From contig DCTX01000026.1 of assembly GCA_002329325.1 (NCBI GenBank), positions 1 through 20,141 of the forward strand: a stretch of DNA of 20,141 nt, given 5' to 3'. The translations under genes were made by a program, and so were the position numbers. Origin of the DNA: Anaerolineales bacterium UBA1429. Lineage in GTDB: Bacteria; Chloroflexota; Anaerolineae; UBA1429. The notes beneath the pieces are model-generated. The model was not told the origin of the DNA, ran no database searches, and saw nothing but the letters and a program-made list of their open reading frames with translations. This document shows, one piece after another, positions 14,648 to 20,141 of the stretch (position 1 is its first letter; each line of letters opens with the position of its first letter).

Positions 14648-15673
14648 TCACTCGCTGTATAGGAAGCACCTGACCTTGTGCCCGGGTTCGATCTCCAGAT
14701 TGGGAGCATCGTTCACGTTGCATACGCCGGGCATAAAGCTGGCGCAGCGCGGGTGGAACGGGCAACCGGGCGGCAGGTTATACGGGTCAGGCACAACACC
14801 CTTGATTGACTCGAGGCGCTCTGACTTTTTCTGGCCCAGACGTGGGATCGAGTTCAGCAGTGCGCGCGTGTAGGGGTGTTTGGGGTCATAGAACAGGGTG
14901 TCAACATCGGCCATCTCGACGACCTTGCCCATGTACATCACTGCAACGCGCTTGGTCATCTCGGCGATCACGCCCAGGTCGTGGGTGATGAACATGATAG
15001 CCATGCCCAGGTCTTGCTGCAGGTCACGCATGAGCTGCAGGATCTGCGCCTCGGTGGTCACATCCAGCGCCGTGGTGGGCTCATCGGCGATGAGCAGGCT
15101 CGGGCTGCACGAGAGCGCCATGGCGATCATACCTCTCTGGCGCATACCACCGGAGAGCTGGTGCGGATAGTTGTCGACCGTGATCTCGGGCTGGGGCATA
15201 CCGACGCGGCGCAGCATATCGATGGCGCGGCGCCTGGCCTCGTCGTCATCCACTCCTTGGTGCAGGAGGATGGCTTCCATGATCTGCTGGCCGATGGTGT
15301 GCACAGGGCTGAGCGAAGTCATCGGCTCCTGGAACACCATCGAGATCTCACCACCGCGAATCGAGCGGATCTCGTCGCCGCGCGGGTGGAGCTCGGTCAG
15401 GTTCACAGCTTCCTGCACCTCGGTGCCGTCGCTGCGCTTGTTGTAGCGATAGTAGACGACATCCCCTTCGACGATCTGGCCCGGGTTGGGGACGATGCGC
15501 AGAATGGACTGGCCGGTCACGCTCTTGCCGCAACCGCTCTCCCCAACGACTCCGAGGGCCTCACCGCGCTTGATGTCGAAATCGGCGCCATCAATCGCAT
15601 GGACGGTACCTTCCTCCAAGAAGAAGTAGGTCTTGAGGTTCCGTACTTCCAGAAGCATCTGGTCTTGGTTCAT
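14648..15673 (-). CDS. oppD: ABC transporter ATP-binding protein, Opp/Dpp D type
   Basis: A 341-residue ATPase. Walker A GESGCGKS is at 44-51, Q-loop FQEPMTSLSPVHT, signature LSGGMRQRGMIAMAL, Walker B LLIADEPTTALD, and H-loop ITHDLGV. The C-terminal extension carries GCPFHPRCASFMPGVC. The protein is the natural partner of the F-type ATPase encoded 17 bp downstream. CAGGAGA seven bases before 15673 fixes the start; the 13 codons upstream lack support. It is separated from the upstream TIM-barrel gene by 203 bp that contain a promoter with a perfect TTGACA and three hairpins, so the two ATPases may be transcribed partly on their own. Symbol denotes family, not substrate. Confidence 0.93.
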   Translation of the reverse strand: MNQDQMLLEVRNLKTYFFLEEGTVHAIDGADFDIKRGEALGVVGESGCGKSVTGQSILRIVPNPGQIVEGDVVYYRYNKRSDGTEVQEAVNLTELHPRGDEIRSIRGGEISMVFQEPMTSLSPVHTIGQQIMEAILLHQGVDDDEARRRAIDMLRRVGMPQPEITVDNYPHQLSGGMRQRGMIAMALSCSPSLLIADEPTTALDVTTEAQILQLMRDLQQDLGMAIMFITHDLGVIAEMTKRVAVMYMGKVVEMADVDTLFYDPKHPYTRALLNSIPRLGQKKSERLESIKGVVPDPYNLPPGCPFHPRCASFMPGVCNVNDAPNLEIEPGHKVRCFLYSE

Positions 15674-15716
15674 GTAAGTCTCCTGATTAGGCCTGTAGGT
15701 GGGCTCTGGCATCTTG

Positions 15717-15791
15717 GCGCAGAGGCGCGCACCGTTGCGCCATCATGACTAGGCCGGATTCTCTCTCTGCGAATCCGCCCCCAACGGGGGC
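15717..15791 (-). other. Three tandem hairpins in the oppD leader
   Basis: Between the TIM-barrel gene and oppD lie GCCCCC/GGGGGC (15777-15791, 3-nt loop), CGGATTC/GAATCCG (15755-15777, 9-nt loop) and GGCGCA/TGCGCC (15717-15742). The first two share a base at 15777 and stack end to end. None has a T run, so they are more likely RNA-processing or translation-tuning structures than terminators. Confidence 0.4.
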
Positions 15792-15831
15792 TGCCAACGG
15801 CAACGGACCTGAACCCAACTGACTGATACGC

Positions 15832-15861
15832 AACATATCCCAATCGCCCCACACCTGTCAA
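15832..15861 (-). promoter_or_regulatory. Candidate internal promoter ahead of oppD
   Basis: On the minus strand a perfect -35 TTGACA (15861-15856) and TATGTT (15837-15832) are 18 bp apart, starting transcription near 15825. It sits just beyond the TIM-barrel stop codon (15877) and would produce a leader of about 150 nt for the two ATPase genes. Confidence 0.5.
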
Positions 15862-15876
15862 GCTGCGGGGATGCAG

Positions 15877-16737
15877 CTAGCTCAGACCGGCTGCTTGCCA
15901 AAGCTTGTCCATATAGAATGCCGCCAACTTGGCAGCTTCCAGAGGATCTTCAATCGCGTTGATGCGCTTGCTGAATGGCTCAGGCGTGACAGGCCCATCA
16001 TAGCCCATATCTGCGAGCTTGCGCATAAAGCCGGGCAGATCGATGACCTCCGTCTCCATAGGGAGCCGGCGATCGCCATCCATCTGCTCTTCTAGCGCGA
16101 GCCCTTCGGGCGCGTCGTTCACGTGCACCGTGACGACGTCCTTGGCGGTGATCTTGTCCAGATCATCTACGCTGCCGCCGGAGGTATAGAGGTGCCAAGC
16201 GTCCAGTAGCAGGCCTACATTGCCGGTACCGATCTTGGCCGCCATGTCCATCATGCCCTCCAGGGTGTAGATGAACTCGTACTTGCGGCGGGCGCGGCTC
16301 GTCTTGGGGCCGATGAACTCGATCCCCAGGCTGCAGCCGTGCTCGGCCAGGATCTCGGCAATGGGCCGGAAGCGATCCATGTGCCAGCGGAGGTTCTCGT
16401 CGAACGGGCGCTCATCGGAAGAGGGCGGGCACCAGGTCGCGGTGCGGGTGCAGCCCAGTTCACGACCTAGCGCAGCCAACTGCGGGAGGTCTTCCAGGTC
16501 CTGCTGCCACTGCTCCTGGTCGAGCCACCGCACGGGTAGCCCCCACTGCCCGGGGCGCACGCCGGCGTTCTCGAACAGAGCCTTGACATAGTCAAGGCCA
16601 TTGCTCTCGACCAAATCAGCAGCCTCGCGGATGCTAAAGTCGATCCCGCCAAACCCGCTCCTGGCAGCCAGATCTATCGAGTCGGCAAGGGAGCAGTTGC
16701 GGATTCCGATAGCTCCCGGACTCAGGTTCTTGAACAT
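15877..16737 (-). CDS. Sugar phosphate isomerase/epimerase family protein (TIM barrel) inside the importer operon
   Basis: A 286-residue xylose-isomerase-like TIM barrel. Likely metal ligands are E140 (LGIEFIG), D179 with H182 (LLLDAWH), H205 (VTVHVND) and E253 (TPEPFS). The LLLDAWHLYTSGG and VHVNDAP strands resemble hydroxypyruvate-isomerase/IolE-like enzymes, but this does not define the substrate. GAGGAGAG just upstream supports the ATG at 16737. It is inserted between the OppC-like permease and the OppD-like ATPase, which strongly implies that the imported compound, or its first product, is its substrate and is a carbohydrate. Upstream lies a 177-bp gap with a long hairpin, downstream a promoter for the ATPases. 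Confidence 0.88.
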   Translation of the reverse strand: MFKNLSPGAIGIRNCSLADSIDLAARSGFGGIDFSIREAADLVESNGLDYVKALFENAGVRPGQWGLPVRWLDQEQWQQDLEDLPQLAALGRELGCTRTATWCPPSSDERPFDENLRWHMDRFRPIAEILAEHGCSLGIEFIGPKTSRARRKYEFIYTLEGMMDMAAKIGTGNVGLLLDAWHLYTSGGSVDDLDKITAKDVVTVHVNDAPEGLALEEQMDGDRRLPMETEVIDLPGFMRKLADMGYDGPVTPEPFSKRINAIEDPLEAAKLAAFYMDKLWQAAGLS

Positions 16738-16865
16738 CTAGTCTCTCCTCAGCGTACCTGTTGGTGAAGGGCTCTGGGTCCGAACAACCTTACGCCTTCT
16801 CAGCAACCCAATCCGCGTCTTGCGAATCTCCAGATGGAGGCGGGTCGCTCGCCTGATCGTAACGC

Positions 16866-16902
16866 GAGGCCTGCCCGGACTTGTGCGGCCTGGGCAGGCC
16901 TC
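16866..16902 (-). other. Long hairpin between oppC and the TIM-barrel gene
   Basis: A perfect 11-bp stem (16866-16876 with 16892-16902, arm GAGGCCTGCCC) with a 15-nt loop begins 12 bp after the OppC stop. On the minus strand it is followed by GCGTTACG, not a T tract. It may protect the permease part of the mRNA from 3' decay or act as a partial terminator. Confidence 0.45.
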
Positions 16903-16914
16903 TGTTTGCCGATG

Positions 16915-18069
16915 CTAGACCTTGTACGGGTCGGCCGCGTCACGCAGGCCGTCACCCATAAAGTTGAAGGACAGCACGGTAAAGATCACGAACAGGCCAG
17001 GGTACATGATCCACGGATAGGTAGCCACCGTACGGATGTTGGTGGCCTGCTGCAAGAGCACGCCCCAACTCACCACCGGCGGCCGCAACCCAAGCCCGAG
17101 GAAGCTCAGCGAGGTCTCGCCAAGGATCATGTTCGGGATTGCCAGGGTCATGTGCACAATCAGGTAACTCATGAAGGAGGGTAGCAGGTGTCTCGTGATG
17201 ATGCGCCAGTCGCTGGAGCCCGCCAGTTTGGCGGCCATCACAAAGTCCTCATTGCTCGTCTCCAGCAGCTTGCCGCGCACGATACGCGCCAGGCCGCACC
17301 AGCCGTGCAGCGAAAGGATGATGGTGATGGCAAAGTAAACCTGCATCGCATTCCACGAGGCCGGCACCGCCGCGCTCAGCGCCATCCATAGGGGGATGGT
17401 CGGGATCGAGATGATGAACTCGATCGTTCGCTGGATGATGGTGTCGGTCACGCCGCCATAGAAGCCGGAGATGCCCCCAAGCAGCGCTCCCAGCACAAAG
17501 CTGCTGATAACGCCGATGAGGCCGATGGAAAGCGAGATCGCGCCGCCATAGATGGCACGCGAGAACAGGTCACGCCCCAGCTCGTCGGTGCCGAGGATAA
17601 AGAGCGTCCCAGGCCTTTCGACGCCGAACAGGTGAATGTCCGTCTTGAATAGGCCCAGGAAGCTGTACTCGTCGCCACGATTCAGGAACTTGACGGGATA
17701 TCTCACGCTCTCATCGTACGTGAAGGAGCGCGTAAAGGTCTTGGAATCCATTGTGGCCTCAATGCCCAGGGTGTAGGGGCGCAAGGAGAACTTCTCGCCA
17801 TCGTTGAAGATGAGAGGCTGAGGCCGCATGAAAATGAACTCTGTTCGCGTCAGTTTATCATAGGGCGCAAGGAAGCCATGGAAGATGGCCATGAAGTACA
17901 TCACTACGATGACGATGCCCCCAGCCAGAGCCAGCTTGTGCCGCTTGAAGTGGAGCCACATGAGGGACCACTGGCTGGCGACGAACAAGCGCTCTTCCTC
18001 GGTCAACGTCGCTCCCAAGTCCCCTTCGGAGGTCAAGGAATCGCTCCTGGTATCGGCTGAATCGGCCAT
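16915..18069 (-). CDS. oppC: ABC transporter permease, Opp/Dpp C type
   Basis: A 384-residue membrane permease of the BPD_transp_1 family. A cytoplasmic N-terminal tail is followed by the first helix at about 48-67. The conserved GTDELGRDLFSR motif is at 160-171, and then come five further helices. The EAA cytoplasmic loop (EDFVMAAKLAGSSDWRIITRHLLP), which docks the ATPases, lies between later helices. The segment between helix 1 and the GTD motif is about 90 residues, far longer than in short OppC proteins, and should lie outside the membrane, where it may contact a solute-binding protein. AAAGGAGT upstream confirms the start. It follows the OppB-like gene by 68 bp and forms a heterodimeric pore with it. 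Confidence 0.93.
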   Translation of the reverse strand: MADSADTRSDSLTSEGDLGATLTEEERLFVASQWSLMWLHFKRHKLALAGGIVIVVMYFMAIFHGFLAPYDKLTRTEFIFMRPQPLIFNDGEKFSLRPYTLGIEATMDSKTFTRSFTYDESVRYPVKFLNRGDEYSFLGLFKTDIHLFGVERPGTLFILGTDELGRDLFSRAIYGGAISLSIGLIGVISSFVLGALLGGISGFYGGVTDTIIQRTIEFIISIPTIPLWMALSAAVPASWNAMQVYFAITIILSLHGWCGLARIVRGKLLETSNEDFVMAAKLAGSSDWRIITRHLLPSFMSYLIVHMTLAIPNMILGETSLSFLGLGLRPPVVSWGVLLQQATNIRTVATYPWIMYPGLFVIFTVLSFNFMGDGLRDAADPYKV

Positions 18070-18137
18070 GTTCTACTCCTTTTGTCATGTGTAGCGCGGT
18101 GCGCAACTCCCAGAGGGTGCTGCAGAAACGCGCCGGC

Positions 18138-19121
18138 CTACGTATACTGGATGCGCGGATCGAGCCACGCCAAGAGCAAGTCCGAGAGCAGGGTGCCAAT
18201 CAAGGTGAGGGCTGTGGTGATGAACAGCGTGCTGGCAGCCAGGAACATGTCCTCGGTCATCAGGGAGCGCAGCAGGATCGGTCCAATGGTGGGCAAGTCA
18301 AGCACGATCGAGATAATGGTCTGACCAGAGAACAGACCGGGCAGCGACCAACCGATGGTGCTGGCAATGGGGTTCAGAGCCACACGGATCGGGTACTTGA
18401 CAAGGAGCTTGCCTTCTTTGAGGCCCTTGGCACGCGCGGTCTGCACATAGGGCTTGTGCAGCTCATCCAGCAGGGTAGCGCGCATGGTGCGGATCAGCCA
18501 GGCCGTGCCCGAGAGGCCGATCACGACGATCGGGATGGGCAGGTGCCGGAGCAAGTCTTGCACCTTCGCCAGGCTCCACGGCGCGTCCACATACTCCAAG
18601 GAGAAGAGGCCGCCGATGGAGGTGCCAAAGGTGCGGTAGGCGAACACCATGACCACCAACGCCAACAGGAAGTTGGGGATGGAGACCCCCGCAAACCCGA
18701 TGACGGTAAAGACATAGTCTCCGATCGAGTATTGGCGGACGGCCGAATAGATCCCGATAGGTATGGCCACCACATAGGTAAAGATCAGAGATACGGCGGC
18801 CACCAGGATCGTCATGCCGAGCCGGGGCTCGATCACCTCCCAAACAGGCCGGTTGAACTCGAACGAGCGACCCATATTGCCCTGGAGCATCTGAGCCGCC
18901 CACTTGAAGTACTGAATATAGACCGGCTGGTCGAGGCCGTACTGCCGACGCAGCGCCAGCTCCTCATCCAGACCGACATCCTGGCCCTGCGCTTTGAGGC
19001 GCATGATGTAGGACGTAAGGTAGTCGCCAGGGGGAAGGGTGATGACGATGAAGGAGACAACCGAGGCCATCACCATGAGCAGCAACATATATAGGAACCG
19101 GCGGGCAAGGTATGCTTTCAT
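18138..19121 (-). CDS. oppB: ABC transporter permease, Opp/Dpp B type
   Basis: A 327-residue permease with the typical N-terminal helix (MKAYLARRFLYMLLLMVMASVV), the ELALRRQYGLDQPVYIQY segment, the GNMGRSF motif and five more helices. The EAA loop is KPYVQTARAKGLKEGKLLVKYP. Family members import di- and oligopeptides, nickel or, in many thermophiles and Chloroflexi-like bacteria, oligosaccharides. A GGAG/AAAGAG purine stretch precedes the ATG. It is the first recognisable gene of the importer unit. The solute-binding protein gene normally found next to it is absent; a non-coding stretch of about 1 kb with two promoters lies upstream instead. Confidence 0.93.
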   Translation of the reverse strand: MKAYLARRFLYMLLLMVMASVVSFIVITLPPGDYLTSYIMRLKAQGQDVGLDEELALRRQYGLDQPVYIQYFKWAAQMLQGNMGRSFEFNRPVWEVIEPRLGMTILVAAVSLIFTYVVAIPIGIYSAVRQYSIGDYVFTVIGFAGVSIPNFLLALVVMVFAYRTFGTSIGGLFSLEYVDAPWSLAKVQDLLRHLPIPIVVIGLSGTAWLIRTMRATLLDELHKPYVQTARAKGLKEGKLLVKYPIRVALNPIASTIGWSLPGLFSGQTIISIVLDLPTIGPILLRSLMTEDMFLAASTLFITTALTLIGTLLSDLLLAWLDPRIQYT

Positions 19122-19830
19122 AGTATCTCTTTCTCCAGTTTTCCCTACACTGCCTTACCAGATAGGCCTGATCTTCAGGCGAGTCGTCTCTTGAGAGTGC
19201 GGAAGCGGAAAGCTCCCTTTCCACCTGCGGTCATTGTGCCCGCGCCCCCAATCCGGATTACGCAGATACGCTGCTCAGCCCCGTACTTGGCGGGGAAGCT
19301 GCCTACGAGGCTGTCACCGCGCTCAGCGGACTCGCCATGCAACAGCACTCTGATGCGTACTGCCAGCTCGGAAAGATGTGCAACGCAAGCGGGACCTGAC
19401 GGGAATCGAGCACGTGCGGATGCTCTTGAGGTTCGTGTTGGCTTTCACCGATGGGGCAAGACCCTGATCCGTGTGGCCTGGATCACCGTTCCTTACCTAC
19501 CAGAACCGGTCGGACCAGATGGTCCTCGATCCGTCCGCGCCAGCGATCGTTTCAGAGACCCACAGCCGCCTGCACTAGCGATCCGGAAGCCAAGTGGAGT
19601 GGCTGCCAGTCAGGACCTCTGGGAGGGACAGCGTTTCTGGTAGCTAGAGATAGGCAAGTCGCCCACGAGCCTCGCCGCAGGTATACATGCTTTTCTCTTC
19701 GCCCTTGACCACCTCCTCTCTTCAGGGCGCACCCTGTAGGGACTCCCCCCCGTGGACGGCAACTAACCATCCTGGGTCAGCCACCACGAGATCCAACGCA
19801 TAGGTTTTCCGTCGCGGGCCCGACCAGCCT

Positions 19831-19881
19831 GTTGGTTCACCCGTTATACAGAATGAACCAACCGCGTCAATCGGTTGGTTC
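19831..19881. promoter_or_regulatory. Overlapping inverted-repeat operator array
   Basis: Three copies of one half-site occur in alternating orientation: GTTGGTTCA (19831-19839), TGAACCAAC (19854-19862) and GGTTGGTTC (19873-19881). The first two form a perfect 9-bp inverted repeat. The second and third form a perfect 10-bp inverted repeat (GAACCAACCG/CGGTTGGTTC). The middle half-site is shared. One dyad encloses the -10 box and the other the -35 box of the promoter described next, the usual layout of a repressor-controlled promoter. The regulator is not encoded in the window. Confidence 0.7.
19843..19870 (-). promoter_or_regulatory. Candidate regulated promoter of the importer operon (P2)
   Basis: On the minus strand TTGACG (19870-19865) and TATAAC (19848-19843) are 16 bp apart. 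The predicted start is near 19836, about 715 nt upstream of the OppB-like start codon. Both boxes sit in the spacers of the overlapping inverted repeats. Confidence 0.6.
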
Positions 19882-19975
19882 TCTAAGCACTGCCATCGAT
19901 CACCTTTGATTGACGCTCTGCTACGTGCAAGGCACTCGGCGCTACTCGGCCGCCTCTGGTCGCCCATTAGGGGCG

Positions 19976-20004
19976 ATTCTAGGCAACACTCGCGACGCTG
20001 TCAA
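19976..20004 (-). promoter_or_regulatory. Candidate strong promoter (P1)
   Basis: On the minus strand a perfect TTGACA (20004-19999) and TAGAAT (19981-19976) are 17 bp apart, the closest match to the housekeeping consensus in the window. A small CGCCC/GGGCG dyad (19961-19975) lies over the predicted start. Transcription would run through the operator array towards the importer genes. Confidence 0.6.
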
Positions 20005-20141
20005 CCGCCGCTGTGCTTTCGGCACTCACGGGCTGGACTCTGCCCACATTCACCAACAGCGGCTCTTTATGCCTTGCCTACGAGCAAAGAATACTGCAGG
20101 TACAGACCCATGTCAAAACAACCTGAGCTTGCTGGCGGCTC

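Larger units (their letters stand above)
19122..20141. other. Apparently non-coding 1-kb stretch upstream of the importer operon
   Basis: No open frame here looks like a recognised protein; those present are short, lack ribosome-binding sites or conflict with promoter elements. The stretch holds two minus-strand promoters, overlapping inverted repeats and a minus-strand AGAGGAGGTGG sequence (about 19710-19720) that resembles an excellent ribosome-binding site without a properly spaced ATG. A plus-strand segment (19205-19399) reads as a Cys-Gly-His-Cys-containing peptide that stops abruptly. It may be a long leader, a decayed gene or a non-coding RNA locus. At the very end an ATG at 20110 could open a plus-strand gene leaving the window. 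Confidence 0.5.

Noticed and set aside
19191..19643. Plus-strand frame of 150 codons in the upstream region
   Set aside because: No ribosome-binding site, Arg/Pro/Ser-rich composition typical of chance frames, and no recognisable motif.
19697..19720. Minus-strand AGAGGAGGTGG as the ribosome-binding site of a small gene
   Set aside because: The next ATG is about 22 bases away and opens only 14 codons; a GTG abutting the site would give about 22 codons. Neither is convincing, so it is mentioned only as an oddity of the non-coding stretch.
20110..20141. Start of a plus-strand gene leaving the window
   Set aside because: Only ten codons are visible after the ATG and the preceding GCAGGT is a weak ribosome-binding site; it cannot be supported from this window.

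Overview
The window is a GC-rich bacterial catabolic region of about 20 kb. It reads as a carbohydrate or sugar-acid utilisation locus coupled to an Opp/Dpp-type ABC importer. No rRNA, tRNA, CRISPR array or intact mobile element was seen. The mix of a uroporphyrinogen-decarboxylase-family protein, several xylose-isomerase-like TIM barrels, an enolase-superfamily dehydratase and peptide-type permeases is common in Chloroflexota (Anaerolineae and relatives). That assignment is an inference from gene content, not a marker-based call. Candidate promoters share a housekeeping pattern (TTGAC-N, 16-18 bp, TA-N-N-N-T) and most genes have clear AGGAGG-like ribosome-binding sites.

Layout. Bases 1-193 hold an imperfect stem-loop repeat. 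An NAD-dependent epimerase/dehydrogenase (194-1093, +) converges on a homocitrate/isopropylmalate-synthase-family gene (1143-2546, -); a bidirectional terminator separates them. The latter has its own promoter and a leader of about 285 nt containing a terminator-like hairpin. A minus-strand unit then reads, in transcription order, HpaI-type aldolase (6151-5387), URO-D-family protein (5310-4189) and mandelate-racemase-type acid-sugar dehydratase (4020-2896), ending at a strong terminator. Divergent from it on the plus strand are a TIM-barrel isomerase/epimerase (6345-7187) and an L-fucose-isomerase-like protein (7344-8693). A second minus-strand unit starts from a TATAAT promoter near 13040: Gfo/Idh/MocA oxidoreductase (13000-11810), TIM-barrel isomerase (11646-10642) and IlvD/Edd dehydratase (10568-8874). 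The third minus-strand unit is the importer: OppB-like permease (19121-18138), OppC-like permease (18069-16915), a third TIM-barrel isomerase (16737-15877), OppD-like ATPase (15673-14648), OppF-like ATPase (14630-13608) and a small three-helix membrane protein (13601-13245). A terminator follows.

How the parts may work together (inference). The importer would bring in a sugar, oligosaccharide or glycoside. The Gfo/Idh oxidoreductase, the TIM-barrel enzymes and the FucI-like enzyme would oxidise, epimerise or isomerise it. The NAD-dependent dehydrogenase would make an acid, the enolase-family and IlvD/Edd dehydratases would make 2-keto-3-deoxy acids, and the HpaI-type aldolase would split these to pyruvate or tartronate semialdehyde plus an aldehyde. 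No solute-binding protein gene is seen beside the permeases. Instead, the last 1 kb appears non-coding and carries two good minus-strand promoters; one of them is covered by three copies of a GTTGGTTC-type half-site arranged as overlapping inverted repeats, which is the clearest regulatory signal in the window.
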